Positions 1 to 8,606 of a stretch of DNA of 64,000 nt are shown here, piece after piece (position 1 is the stretch's first letter; each line of letters opens with the position of its first letter). This stretch comes from Dethiobacter sp. (lineage in GTDB: Bacteria; Bacillota; Dethiobacteria; Dethiobacterales; Dethiobacteraceae), in contig DYEY01000035.1 in assembly GCA_020725465.1 (NCBI GenBank), positions 1 to 64,000 of the forward strand. The letters are read 5' to 3'. The notes beneath the pieces were generated by a model that saw only the letters and a program-made list of their open reading frames with translations, was not told the origin of the DNA and ran no database searches. A program made the position numbers and the translations under genes.

Positions 1-172
1 TGAAAACCCTGATTTTGCCGTTGTCCATCTCCACCGGGATGGACGCCTCCACTATACGGTCCGGGGCTTTCAGCCACTCATAGACGTCCATGGGCAGTCC
101 TGAGTGCTCCACCGCGCGCAGGATCCGGCTCTGCGCCACTTCATAAGTATTGATCTTTTTCCCTTTGGACAT
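1..172 (-). CDS. Glu/Leu/Phe/Val dehydrogenase, N-terminal part
   Basis: Only the first 57 codons lie in the window; the gene runs off the left edge. The reading starts MSKGKKINTYEVAQSRI and continues with a VYEWLKAPDRIVEASIPVEM segment, the typical N-terminal dimerisation region of hexameric NAD(P)-glutamate dehydrogenases, which interconvert glutamate and 2-oxoglutarate plus ammonium. The ATG at 172 follows a GGGAGTG ribosome site at good spacing. It is divergent from the symporter gene at 438, with about 265 bases of AT-rich intergenic DNA between them. Catalytic and nucleotide-binding parts are outside the window, so cofactor and exact substrate cannot be judged. Confidence 0.85.
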   Translation of the reverse strand, partial: MSKGKKINTYEVAQSRILRAVEHSGLPMDVYEWLKAPDRIVEASIPVEMDNGKIRVF

Positions 173-437
173 TAGTTATCACTCCCTGGTACAAGTCTGT
201 TTTTTCATATGCATGTTTCGACGTCTAATCAATTTCACCTGTTGAAAAACACTCTTTTTCTATATTTTTACTTTGTGTAATCGGGTTTCACTTCATGTAA
301 TAAAGGCACAGTAAAGTTCAGTCCAATCTTATTGTTGCCTCAAAGGGTTTTAAAAGTATCCGGGAAGAAAAGATTTTCTTTCAGCAACATTTGTATTAAT
401 TTATAATTTAGGGTAGTGATACAAAGGGTGATAGTAT

Positions 438-1850
438 ATGGAGTTTTCGACACAGCACCTGTCAGGCCTGATAATCACCCTGGTTCTGGTAGTAGCGGTG
501 GGTGTCCGCTCCGGCCGCAGGGTAAGTAATTCCCGAGATTTTTCCGTTACCGGACGGCAGGCAGGCTGTACCTTGGTGGCCGGCACCATTATGGGCACCC
601 TGGTAGGGGGTGCCTCCACCATCGGTACCGCCCAGTTGGCGTATCTCCACGGTTTCTCCGCCTGGTGGTTTACACTGGGCGGAGGCATTGCCTGCTTCCT
701 GCTTGGGCTCCTTTTCGCCAAGCCGCTGCGCCGGCGCAACCTGGATACAGTTACCGGTTTGCTGCAGGAGGAATACGGTCGGGGTGCGGGGACAGCCGCT
801 GTCCTCTTTGTTTCAGCAGGCATCTTTCTAAACATCGTACCGCAGGTAATGTCTTCTGCCGCACTTTTGCAAACCATGCTGCCAGTTTCACTCCAGACAG
901 CTTCATTGGTAACGGTTTTACTCATGGCCGGTTATGTCATGTCCGGTGGGGTCTGGGGTGCGGGCCTTATCGGTATAGTTAAAATCACTCTGACCTGCCT
1001 CAGCCTGCTGGTCAGCGGCGCAGTGGCGATGCAGCTGCTTGGCGGCCCGGCCGGCCTGGCCGTCTTTCCCCGCTATCCCTGGTTGAGCCTGTTCGGTCGC
1101 GGCTTGGGCGAGGACCTGGCTGCCGCCCTTTCCCTCCTGGTGGGAGTCCTCTCCAGCCAGATCTATTTCCAGGCCGTCCTTTCCGCCCGCGACCTCAAAA
1201 CCGCCCGCCGCGGCGCCTTTATCAGCGCCCTTGTCACCCCGCTTATCGGTCTGGCCGGAATAATGGTAGGTCTCTTTATGCGCGCCAACCACCCGGATAT
1301 TATCGCCGCCCAGGCACTGCCGCTTTTTATCCTTGGCTACCTGAGCCCCTGGTTTGCCGGCATTGTTCAGGCTACTCTGCTTTTGGCGGCCATCGGCACC
1401 GGGGCCGGTCTTTCCTTGGGAGTAAGCACCATGCTTTGCCGGGACATCTACCAGCAGCTTTGCCCGAACTCCACTGACCAGCGGGTGTTGGCCCTGTTTC
1501 GGGTTTTTATCGCCGCCATCCTGGGTCTGGTCTTTATCGTTATTCTCGCCGGCAACGGCAGTGGTGTTATACTTAAGTGGAGTTACCTCTCGCTTGGCCT
1601 GAGGGGCGCCACCATCTTTTTCCCCCTTCTGTCGGCCCTGTTCCTTAAAGGGCGTGTTCAGCCAAAGGCTGGCCTGCTGGCCATAATCACCGGACCGGCG
1701 ATTGTAATTCTGTGGGCACTGCTTTGGCGACAGGGTCCCAATCCCTTCTATGCCGGACTTCTGACCAGCCTTATCATAGTAACGGCGGGTTTTCTCGCAC
1801 ACCGCCCATCATTGAGTGTCGGGGGGAGTGTCGGGGGGACGGAGGTGTGA
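438..1850 (+). CDS. Sodium:solute symporter (SSS family)
   Basis: A 470-residue polytopic membrane protein, a normal length for solute:sodium symporters. It opens with a hydrophobic helix, has a charged GRRVSNSRDFSVTGR loop, then the family's glycine-rich GTLVGGASTIGTAQLAY helix followed by AWWFTLGGG, and about twelve further hydrophobic segments to the C terminus. The likely role is sodium-coupled uptake of an organic solute across the cytoplasmic membrane; the substrate cannot be read from sequence. The ATG at 438 has an AAAGGGTGAT ribosome site. A TATAAT hexamer lies at 402-407, but the matching -35 box is poor. A clear terminator follows at 2015. Confidence 0.88.
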   Translation: MEFSTQHLSGLIITLVLVVAVGVRSGRRVSNSRDFSVTGRQAGCTLVAGTIMGTLVGGASTIGTAQLAYLHGFSAWWFTLGGGIACFLLGLLFAKPLRRRNLDTVTGLLQEEYGRGAGTAAVLFVSAGIFLNIVPQVMSSAALLQTMLPVSLQTASLVTVLLMAGYVMSGGVWGAGLIGIVKITLTCLSLLVSGAVAMQLLGGPAGLAVFPRYPWLSLFGRGLGEDLAAALSLLVGVLSSQIYFQAVLSARDLKTARRGAFISALVTPLIGLAGIMVGLFMRANHPDIIAAQALPLFILGYLSPWFAGIVQATLLLAAIGTGAGLSLGVSTMLCRDIYQQLCPNSTDQRVLALFRVFIAAILGLVFIVILAGNGSGVILKWSYLSLGLRGATIFFPLLSALFLKGRVQPKAGLLAIITGPAIVILWALLWRQGPNPFYAGLLTSLIIVTAGFLAHRPSLSVGGSVGGTEV

Positions 1851-2014
1851 CACCCCAGCCGGTTTATGGACGCAGCAGATATCCGGGTTGAAAGAGGCTC
1901 TGGCTGACAATATCCTTACCGGGTACCCTGACGGGACGCTCGGGCCGAGGTCCTCTCGGTGCCCTACTGGTTCTTCGTGAGCGGCATGGGCTGGTAAACT
2001 GAAAAAACATCAAC

Positions 2015-2045
2015 GGGGAAGCGCCAGAAACGCTTCCCTATTTTT
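2015..2045 (+). terminator. Rho-independent terminator after the symporter
   Basis: GGGAAGCG (2016-2023) pairs with CGCTTCCC (2031-2038) around a 7-base loop and is followed by TATTTTT. The 160 bases between the symporter stop and this hairpin contain no convincing gene. Confidence 0.8.
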
Positions 2046-2108
2046 ACCGGAGGGACGTCTGTGATAGGGGTGGGGGTTATTGACACACCATTTGGTTGAC
2101 GCGGATTT

Positions 2109-3131
2109 TTAACCATTACCCAAAAAGCAGGCGTATTCCAGAGGCGCTACTAATACTCTTTCAATTAGTTCCCGGTCTCTCAGGGAGAAAAACAGCCTTT
2201 TGTCAGGCTTACCGTTAACTTCAATAATCCAGGGATACCCCGAACCATCTAATCCAAAATCCACACTCAACTCCCCCAACAAACCGTAATGCTTTTCCAG
2301 CAGTTGCGCTGCCAGTAAGCTTAATTTTGTCAACTGATCCAGCATTTTTTGAGCATTTATGCCTGCCTGTTCCAACACTTCTTCGCTAAAACATATCCTG
2401 TTACAGATGTTCGTTATGAACACTTCCGGGGCAGCCACTCTGCTAAGATTACCATTGACACACCATTGACCGAGTGCGTTTTTTTGAACAAGTAATCGCA
2501 GATCAAAAACGCGGTTATTTAATTTTGCAAGGGGTATTTCTCTTTGAAGTAGATAGGGTCTGTGCTTTTGGGTAATCCTGTCCAAGCTTGCCCTGAGACT
2601 TGTTGAGTCTGTGAAAATCATTTTTGGTTTTCTGTCGAATTGAAACAATTGATACTTCCCGAACCCGCTTTGCCTGAGCAGAAAGATATTCTTGCCTTGG
2701 CGCCCCTGACATGGTTTAAGGACCAGGTTTTTCTCAGAATCTAATACCTCCGTAATCGTATTCTGCCTAAAACGGTAGGTTGGCGGCAAATGACTGCTCA
2801 GGCCTCCCCGGGATAAGACCTTGTATATCTCCCATTTATTGAATACAGTTACATAATTAAATACTTTGTCAGAACCAATAATTTGTTCCAGTTTATTGAT
2901 GAAAGAACGTTGATCCGAATAACATCTGTTATATACAGCTACAGGGAAAGGAAGTGTGCGCTTAACCCAACGACCATGCTCCAGATTCAGGCCGGTGATT
3001 ACACTTCTCTTCCAGTTAGTCCCTTTGGGTTCAAACAACATTAACTGAACTCCATCAAGGGTAATTAAGAGCCCGGTAGCCCAGGGAGCCAGGAAATTAA
3101 CCATCATGCCGATTAGGATCTGATTATGCAT
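2109..3131 (-). CDS. YheC/YheD family ATP-grasp spore-coat-associated protein
   Basis: About 340 residues matching the YheC/YheD family of endospore coat-associated proteins. An N-terminal region with PFPVAVYNRCY precedes an ATP-grasp-like domain: KWEIYKVL, a nucleotide-binding LVLKPCQGRQGKNIF strand-loop, LLQREIPLAK, a FDLRLLVQK strand, and near the end ELSVDFGLDGSGYPWIIEVNGKP with the acidic and Asn metal-binding residues of ATP-grasp enzymes. Members sit on the spore coat; their reaction is not established. I prefer the ATG at 3131 (GGTGAG six bases upstream) to the GTG at 3143. It is divergent from the two coat-like genes that follow, which supports a sporulation context. Confidence 0.85.
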   Translation of the reverse strand: MHNQILIGMMVNFLAPWATGLLITLDGVQLMLFEPKGTNWKRSVITGLNLEHGRWVKRTLPFPVAVYNRCYSDQRSFINKLEQIIGSDKVFNYVTVFNKWEIYKVLSRGGLSSHLPPTYRFRQNTITEVLDSEKNLVLKPCQGRQGKNIFLLRQSGFGKYQLFQFDRKPKMIFTDSTSLRASLDRITQKHRPYLLQREIPLAKLNNRVFDLRLLVQKNALGQWCVNGNLSRVAAPEVFITNICNRICFSEEVLEQAGINAQKMLDQLTKLSLLAAQLLEKHYGLLGELSVDFGLDGSGYPWIIEVNGKPDKRLFFSLRDRELIERVLVAPLEYACFLGNG

Positions 3132-3248
3132 ATGATATCTCACCGCCGCTCTTGTATTAATTTGCGCCTTTCCCTTGTTACAGCCAGTTCATCCTTTTCA
3201 TATTTTATTGCATCTTCTTTTAAGGTGTTACGAATCAAAACGTGAAAG

Positions 3249-3257
3249 CATATATTA
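3249..3257 (+). promoter_or_regulatory. Possible mother-cell sigma -10 element
   Basis: CATATATTA fits the CATANNNTA pattern of sigma-K -10 boxes and lies about 87 bases before the start at 3344. No convincing -35 partner is seen, and the stretch is AT-rich, so this is only suggestive. Confidence 0.25.
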
Positions 3258-3343
3258 GGAGCAACGATATGAATATGCCAAGAAATGATGACAGTGGTTC
3301 ATTACAATCAGCCATATTAGCAATTTGGAGGAAGTAAAGATTA

Positions 3344-3901
3344 ATGGGGTTATATGAAAAAATCCTGGCTGATAAGGTAATTTGTGAAGAAGTCTTTTAT
3401 ATCCAGGTGCACGAAACTGATATTAAAATCGGGGATTTGGCAGTTCCATCCGACAGTATACTTGAGGGTACAGTGGAAATAGCTGTTTTAGAATGTGCCC
3501 CAATCGTTGACATAGAGAATGATGCTATCAATGCCAGGGTTGTGTTCCTGATTCAAAAAGAGTTGGCAGTCAGAATACAGGCCGGTCAGAAAATCCCCCT
3601 GGAATTTACCTTTCGTGTTACCAAATTGCTGCATTTCAAAAAATGTACACCCAGTAAATTACGGAAGATTGATTCCTGTCTTTTGGATGATCTTGAATGT
3701 CGGGTAATCTACGTGTCTGCAACAGATATCGTTACTCTCCACCCTTCTGATCCGGCAAGCGCTGCAAATGCCACCTTTGACGAGGAACTGAACATAAAAA
3801 TCAAATTAAAGCTTGTGCAGCAGAAGCAGCTTACCTTAAGACTTTGTTCACCACGCAGAAGTACAGCTATAAGAGTAAACAGCAAAACAGCACAAATCTA
3901 A
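3344..3901 (+). CDS. SPOCS/DUF3794-like protein, copy 1
   Basis: A 185-residue soluble protein with no signal peptide. Its first half (KVICEEVFYIQ, a beta-rich stretch, then LEGTVEIAVLECAPI and INARVVFLIQKELAV) has the alternating hydrophobic beta pattern of SPOCS/DUF3794 domains of spore-coat and SipL-like proteins. The next gene is a paralogue with the same order: K-(I/L)-x5-KV-x4-E-(V/I)-FY at the start, then two beta blocks and a conserved KLK(L/V)V segment near residue 155. A GGAGG at 3327-3331 sets the ATG at 3344. Cys residues and a basic tail occur at the C terminus. The family assignment is by pattern only; a coat or exosporium role is inferred from the YheC/YheD neighbour. Confidence 0.7.
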   Translation: MGLYEKILADKVICEEVFYIQVHETDIKIGDLAVPSDSILEGTVEIAVLECAPIVDIENDAINARVVFLIQKELAVRIQAGQKIPLEFTFRVTKLLHFKKCTPSKLRKIDSCLLDDLECRVIYVSATDIVTLHPSDPASAANATFDEELNIKIKLKLVQQKQLTLRLCSPRRSTAIRVNSKTAQI

Positions 3902-4043
3902 TCACATGACGGCAACCTTCGGTATAATCATATATATATATTTCATGCTGTAACATATGATGTAAAATGTGCATATGCTGGATACTACCTATCTGCAATA
4001 ATTCTTGCGGAAAGGTAATAAAGCTAAAAGAAAGGGGAATATG

Positions 4044-4595
4044 ATGGCAAGGCTGGAAAAACTAAAAGTAAATAAAGTATGGGGCGATGAGATCTTTTAT
4101 GCATCCGAAACATTTGAAAACATCCAAGTAACCGCACCGGCGGGAGTCGTGTTTACAGAGGACTCAATCATCATCGGTACCGCCACCGTTGCCGTAATGA
4201 GCTGTGAGTTGTCGGAAGAGGCCGGCGTGGTGACAGCCACTGTAGAATTCATGGTGCAGGAGGAATTAACTGTCCAAATCGAGGATACTCCCGGAGATGA
4301 CGACTTCGACCTGGAATATGCTTTCCGCTTCAAAGAAGAATTTACTTTTCAAAAACTGACTCTTCCTGAAGACGTTGATATTAACAACCTGCACTGCCAG
4401 GTATTCCGCTTTGAAGGCACTGTTAAACTTGAAAATGTTGACCTGCCGGAAGGACAGTCTGAGGGTTCTTTTGACAACACGGTAAACACGATGACAAAGC
4501 TTAAAGTCGTTGAAGAAATTCAAACCTTTGTTTCACTTGGCACTGCACCTTATGTAACAACGGCAACAGTGACAGTAACGCCCGTTGCTCCTTAA
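4044..4595 (+). CDS. SPOCS/DUF3794-like protein, copy 2
   Basis: A 183-residue acidic paralogue of the upstream gene. It begins MARLEKLKVNKVWGDEIFYA, followed by beta blocks GTATVAVMSCEL and TATVEFMVQEELTVQIE, the same layout as copy 1. The C terminus ends in a Thr/Val-rich TTATVTVTPVAP stretch. AAAGGGG at 4031-4037 is six bases from the ATG at 4044 and three from the ATG at 4041, so 4044 is preferred. An upstream TTG reading at 4005 lacks a ribosome site. It carries much more acidic sequence (GDDDFDLE) than its neighbour, so the two copies have diverged. Function is not known; a spore-surface role is inferred. Confidence 0.72.
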   Translation: MARLEKLKVNKVWGDEIFYASETFENIQVTAPAGVVFTEDSIIIGTATVAVMSCELSEEAGVVTATVEFMVQEELTVQIEDTPGDDDFDLEYAFRFKEEFTFQKLTLPEDVDINNLHCQVFRFEGTVKLENVDLPEGQSEGSFDNTVNTMTKLKVVEEIQTFVSLGTAPYVTTATVTVTPVAP

Positions 4596-4611
4596 GGTAA
4601 GAGTAATTCTA

Positions 4612-4636
4612 AAGCCTGCAGTCAACCTGCAGGCTT
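4612..4636 (+). terminator. Stem-loop after coat-like gene 2
   Basis: AAGCCTGCAG (4612-4621) pairs perfectly with CTGCAGGCTT (4627-4636) around a 5-base loop, 17 bases after the stop. No U-tract follows (ATGCGT), so it may be a weak terminator or an RNA-stabilising 3' hairpin. Confidence 0.5.
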
Positions 4637-4677
4637 ATGCGTAAATATGTCCATGTTTATCTGGGCAGGGGATTTCT

Positions 4678-5025
4678 TTGCATGAATTGCATCTATTTGC
4701 ACTTGGAATTGTATTTGGGATGGTGCTTACGTTGCTTACAAGCATAGTAGTTTACATTACTATAGCGGAGAATCAGAAGTCCGGATTCAGACATACGGAC
4801 AACTCTTCTGAAGCCAAAAACTTATCCGCAGGGACAGGCAGGAAGATTAAGCTGGACAATACCGGTAAAGGCAAGGTCGCTTCAATTAAACCTGTAATAA
4901 AAGTCAGACAACCACCAGGGAAAGCCAGGCAGAGCCTGCCAGGGGGATTGGCGCTTTCCCGATCAACTGTTTCAGTATCCAGTTATAAAAAAATGAAAAA
5001 GCGCGTTCTTGGCTTACATGACTAA
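4678..5025 (+). CDS. Small membrane-anchored basic protein
   Basis: A 115-residue protein with one N-terminal hydrophobic segment (LFALGIVFGMVLTLLTSIVV, about residues 6-25) and a strongly basic, low-complexity tail rich in Lys, Gly and Ser. The likely start is TTG at 4678, preceded by CAGGGGA at good spacing; there is no better ATG. Topology would place the basic tail on one side of the membrane after a single anchor. I do not recognise a family. It follows the coat-like genes on the same strand but is separated from them by a hairpin, so a shared function is uncertain. Confidence 0.5.
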   Translation: MHELHLFALGIVFGMVLTLLTSIVVYITIAENQKSGFRHTDNSSEAKNLSAGTGRKIKLDNTGKGKVASIKPVIKVRQPPGKARQSLPGGLALSRSTVSVSSYKKMKKRVLGLHD

Positions 5026-5138
5026 CACACACAGCTTTGCCGTGCGCACCATACCCATGTCGTTTACGGCTATTTCCTTAACAACTTGTCCATATGCGAG
5101 GCAAACAGAAGTAAGCATTATGAATGCCGCTTGAAATT

Positions 5139-5163
5139 CCCCCGCAGGAAACGGGGGCTTTTT
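5139..5163 (+). terminator. Rho-independent terminator
   Basis: CCCCCG (5139-5144) pairs with CGGGGG (5152-5157) around a 7-base loop and is followed by CTTTTTG. It would end the transcript from the small membrane-protein gene. Confidence 0.75.
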
Positions 5164-5191
5164 GTTGAATATACAGAATATGCTAATTCCC

Positions 5192-5213
5192 AAAAAAAAA
5201 AAAGGGGGGGGGG
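5192..5213. repeat. A12-G10 homopolymer junction
   Basis: Twelve A residues (5192-5203) directly joined to ten G residues (5204-5213). Such back-to-back runs are rare in bacterial DNA; they may be a slippage-prone tract or an assembly or sequencing artefact. Confidence 0.85.
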
Positions 5214-5320
5214 ACGGGGTGGCCCTCATCGCAACCGGATCGAAAAAGAAAGTAAGCCCCAGGCTGCTTCTTTCCTTGTCAACCGGGTACTGGCCCCGGT
5301 TTCCCCGGGTTTTAAGTACA

Positions 5321-5590
5321 ATGAAACCGGACCTGGCGTTGTTCAACCTGGCCTCGGAACGGGTGCTGACCTTTTTCCGCAGCCATCTCCCGCCCGATGT
5401 TACTGCCGCTCATTGCCACGATTACCTGTTGCTCTCCGGCTTCCTGCCCGCCGGCCTCCTGAAAAGCCGGCTAAAAGGCGGCCTGCCTGTCGGCTTTTCC
5501 CCCTGGCAGGCGCCGGAGGAAGAGTGTCACCTCCCCCGTCCCCTTGACACCCAACGACCAACAGGGAGGTTTTATGAACAGCCTGCTTAA
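5321..5590 (+). CDS. Possible small protein overlapping addB start
   Basis: An 89-codon open frame starting MKPDLALFNLASERVL and ending 17 bases inside the next gene. Codon choice (CTG, GCC, GGC, CTC rich) resembles neighbouring real genes, which argues for coding, but the ATG lacks a clear ribosome site and no family is recognised. The same frame stays open upstream through the homopolymer tract to about 5162, so if the tract length is wrong the gene could be longer or be part of another frame. Treat as tentative. Confidence 0.3.
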   Translation: MKPDLALFNLASERVLTFFRSHLPPDVTAAHCHDYLLLSGFLPAGLLKSRLKGGLPVGFSPWQAPEEECHLPRPLDTQRPTGRFYEQPA

Positions 5591-8500
5591 AAATCTTGCT
5601 GCTGCCTGCCGGAAATACCCAACCAGAGAGAAACTGCTGGTGGTGCCTTCGCTCTCCTCCGGCCATCAGCTGCTGGAGCAGCTGAGCCGGAGCGGCAACG
5701 CCTGGCTCAACCTGCGCCCGGTCACCGCCTTTGAGCTGGCGTTGCGGGTCGCGGCCGCCTTCCTGCAGGCAGAGGGCCTGTCCCTGACGGAAGAGGGGGA
5801 GCCTTTGTTCTTTATCGAAGAATCGCTGCGGGAGATGGAGGAGGCCGGGAGCCTTGTCTACTTCGCCCCGCTCAAAGATGCAGGTCTGGCTCGCCTGTTG
5901 TATCCCACCCTGACGGAAGTGCGGCTGGCCGGCCTTGGCGCCGCTGACCTGGACCCCGTAGCTTTCTTAGACAGCCGGAAGGGGAGGGAGATTATAGCTG
6001 TTCTTTCTGGCTACGAGCAAAAGCTGGCACAGGCAAAAAAAGCTGACCAGGCTGCTGTGTACCGCCTGGCCGTGGCCGCCGGTCGGTCCCTCCCGGACGC
6101 TGTCCTGCTTATCCCCGCGGAACTGGACCTGCCCAAACTGCCCTTTGAATTCCTCTCCCGGCTGGATGCTGTCGAAAAAATATTTCTGCCACACGAGGCG
6201 GTCTTGGGCCTGGAGCGCCCGTCCGGCTTTTATTTTACCGCATCTTCTCCCGGCGGGGAAGGGCCCCTGTCCCGGATTTATTTCCCGGGAAATTATGCGC
6301 CTAATCGACAAACTGACCCGGACCTGGAGATTTTTCATGCCTACGGGCCGGTAAACGAAATCAAAGAAGTCATCCGCCGCCTGAAAACAGGCGGTATTTC
6401 CCTGGACAGCGTCTTGCTGCTGTTGGCTGACACCGCCCGCTACACGCCGCTTTTGTTCTCTGTCTGCCAGCGCCTCGGCCTCCCGGTCACCTTTGCCGGT
6501 GGCGTCCCTCTCTGCTTTACCCGCCCCGGCCGCCTGGTGCTGGACCTGGTACGCTGGCAGGAGGAGAAGTTCTCCTCCCGCCTGTTCTGCCGCCTGCTCC
6601 AGGGCGGCGACCTGGAACTGCCCGCCGCCGGCCGCAAAGCCCGCCTGCTGCGGGAGGCGGGCATCGGCTGGGGCCGCCATCGCTACCTGCCCCGCCTGCA
6701 GGCCCTGACCTCGGCCCTGCACCTGAGGGCGGAAGCTGCCCGGGTGGAGGAAGAGAGAGGCAGGGCCGATTACCACGCCGCCCAGGCTGCTCACGCCGCG
6801 GCGCTGCAGGAGACGGTAAGCGCCATTCTTTCCCTGCTGCCCGAGCCGGACGAACGCAACCTGCTGGATTTCCCGGCCCTCTGCCGTGGGCTGGCCCGGA
6901 TCCTGGAAGACTTCGGCCGCTGTAGCGGCCGCCTGGACAATGACGCCAAAAACAAGGTGCGGGAAGCCCTGCGGGCAGCCGCCCGGGCCTGCCCTCACCA
7001 ACTCCCGGAAAAACTGGCGCTGCGCCGCCTGCGCGAAACCCTGGAGGCGGTTACCGCCGGCGACTCGCCGCCCCGCCCCGGCCACCTCCACGTTGCTTCC
7101 ATTGAACAGGCGGGCTTCACCTACCGCCCGCATACCTATGTGCTGGGTTTGGATTCGGGCTTCCCCGGTCCCGGCCTGCAGGATCCGGTGCTGCTGGACT
7201 CCGAGCGCCGGAACATCAGCCCGGCCCTGCCGCTGTGCGAAAATGTTCCGCTGCAGAGGACTTTCCGCCTGGCCCTGGCCCTGGCTTCCTGCCGGGGGCG
7301 GGTAACCCTCAGCTTTCCCTGTTTTGACCCGGTGGAAGGGCGGGCTTCCTTTCCCGCTGCCGTGGTGCTGCAGGCCCACCGCCTGCGGAAAGGGGACAGC
7401 AACCTGGACTACAGTTCCCTTTTGACCTCGCTTGGGCCGCCCGCCGGTTATATTCCCTACCCTGCGGCCGCCCTGGCTGAGGAGGAGTGGTGGCTGGCCT
7501 TGGCTTTCAGCGGCCGCTATGACACCGGCCGGGCCGCCGTCCTTGCCTGCTACCCCGGCTTTGCCGCCGGCCTGGCCGCCGAGGCGGCCCGTGCCGGCAG
7601 CGACTTCACCGCCTATGACGGCCGGGTGTCCGGCGCCGCCGCTTTGGACCCGCGTCAAAGCGGCCGCCCCGTCTCTGCCACGGAGTTTGAAAAGCTGGCT
7701 ACCTGCCCTTTTGCCTATTTCCTGCGTTATGTCCTGCAAATTGAGCCGCCTGATGATACCGGCTACGACCCCGGCACCTGGCTGGACCCGCTCACCCGCG
7801 GTTCTCTGCTCCACGAAGTCTACTGCCTGTACCTGCGGCAGGCCTACCCGACTGGAGGTACGCCTGCTCCTGATCAGGATTTGCTAAGGAAACTGGCGGA
7901 GGAGGCCATCGAACGTTACCGGTCTGAAATCCCACCGCCCAGCGAGATGGTCTTTGAGCAGGAAAAGGAAGACCTGCTCCGCGGCCTGCAGGTGTTTTAC
8001 CGGGTAATTGAAGAGTCGGCCGGCCGCCCCCTTTATCTGGAGGTGCCCTTCGGCTTTGGCGCTGAGGCAGCGAATGCCGCTGGCCTTGGCTTGGCCAACC
8101 CGGTGGTGCTCAGTCTTCCCGGCGGTGGCAAGCTGAAAGTACGGGGGCGGATTGACTGCATTGACCGGAGGGAGGCAGATCAGACTTACCAGGTTTGGGA
8201 CTTTAAGACTGGCAGCGCCTTCGGTTACGAAGAGCGCCATCACCTGCGACAGGGCCGCCAGATTCAGCACGCCCTATACGCCTTTGCCGCCGAGGTCATA
8301 CTGAGAGAGACAGGTGCCGATCCCGGTGCCCGGGTGGAGTGGGCCGGCTACATCTTCCCCACCGAAAAAGGAGAGGGGCAGCTCTTTGCCCGCCCCCGGG
8401 CCAGGCGCGGCGAGGCTCTGTCCCTGCTGGAGAAAGGACTCGATCTTTTGGCTGCCGGCCTGTTCTGCGTCACCGCTGACAGCGGCAATTGCACCTACTG

Positions 8501-8606
8501 CCAGTACGCTCTGGTCTGCCGCAGCACTGAGGCGGTGCCGCGATCCGAAGCCAAGAAGGAACACCCTGACCTTAACCTCTGGAAGGAGTTGCAGCAATAT
8601 GACTAG
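5574..8606 (+). CDS. addB: AddB-like PD-(D/E)XK nuclease with iron-sulfur cysteines
   Basis: About 1010 residues. The N-terminal two thirds is the inactivated helicase-like region of AddB-type subunits; no Walker A motif is visible at its start, unlike classical Bacillus AddB. The C-terminal nuclease domain has ATCPFAYF (about residue 709), GSLLHE (743), GRIDCID and VWDFKTG (about 875), then NCTYCQYALVC (about 971): the His, Asp, Asp-x-Lys active site and the Cys plus C-x2-C-x5-C set that binds a 4Fe-4S cluster in AddB. With the next gene it should form a RecBCD-type complex that resects DNA ends for recombination. GGGAGG at 5563-5568 fixes the ATG at 5574. It overlaps addA by 8 bases. Confidence 0.85.
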   Translation: MNSLLKNLAAACRKYPTREKLLVVPSLSSGHQLLEQLSRSGNAWLNLRPVTAFELALRVAAAFLQAEGLSLTEEGEPLFFIEESLREMEEAGSLVYFAPLKDAGLARLLYPTLTEVRLAGLGAADLDPVAFLDSRKGREIIAVLSGYEQKLAQAKKADQAAVYRLAVAAGRSLPDAVLLIPAELDLPKLPFEFLSRLDAVEKIFLPHEAVLGLERPSGFYFTASSPGGEGPLSRIYFPGNYAPNRQTDPDLEIFHAYGPVNEIKEVIRRLKTGGISLDSVLLLLADTARYTPLLFSVCQRLGLPVTFAGGVPLCFTRPGRLVLDLVRWQEEKFSSRLFCRLLQGGDLELPAAGRKARLLREAGIGWGRHRYLPRLQALTSALHLRAEAARVEEERGRADYHAAQAAHAAALQETVSAILSLLPEPDERNLLDFPALCRGLARILEDFGRCSGRLDNDAKNKVREALRAAARACPHQLPEKLALRRLRETLEAVTAGDSPPRPGHLHVASIEQAGFTYRPHTYVLGLDSGFPGPGLQDPVLLDSERRNISPALPLCENVPLQRTFRLALALASCRGRVTLSFPCFDPVEGRASFPAAVVLQAHRLRKGDSNLDYSSLLTSLGPPAGYIPYPAAALAEEEWWLALAFSGRYDTGRAAVLACYPGFAAGLAAEAARAGSDFTAYDGRVSGAAALDPRQSGRPVSATEFEKLATCPFAYFLRYVLQIEPPDDTGYDPGTWLDPLTRGSLLHEVYCLYLRQAYPTGGTPAPDQDLLRKLAEEAIERYRSEIPPPSEMVFEQEKEDLLRGLQVFYRVIEESAGRPLYLEVPFGFGAEAANAAGLGLANPVVLSLPGGGKLKVRGRIDCIDRREADQTYQVWDFKTGSAFGYEERHHLRQGRQIQHALYAFAAEVILRETGADPGARVEWAGYIFPTEKGEGQLFARPRARRGEALSLLEKGLDLLAAGLFCVTADSGNCTYCQYALVCRSTEAVPRSEAKKEHPDLNLWKELQQYD

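Larger units (their letters stand above)
5026..5320. other. Intergenic stretch with terminator and homopolymer junction
   Basis: No convincing gene is visible. It holds a good terminator (5139-5163) and an A12-G10 homopolymer junction (5192-5213). Codon usage begins to resemble that of the neighbouring genes only near 5320. Confidence 0.5.

Noticed and set aside
918-1802. Long minus-strand frame opposite the symporter
   Set aside because: Low-complexity Gly/Lys/Gln-rich translation and no ribosome site; the plus-strand symporter is clearly real.
4005-4043. Upstream TTG start of the second coat-like gene
   Set aside because: Lys/Arg-rich leader is read from the ribosome-site region; ATG at 4044 is properly spaced.
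5967-7814. A 615-codon open frame on the minus strand inside addB
   Set aside because: It is the antiphase shadow of GC-rich codons; it has no family features and a highly repetitive Gly/Gln/Arg make-up.
8314-8598. Upstream extension of addA
   Set aside because: It reads the addB gene out of phase; the ATG at 8599 has AAGGAG and Walker A lies 25 residues later.
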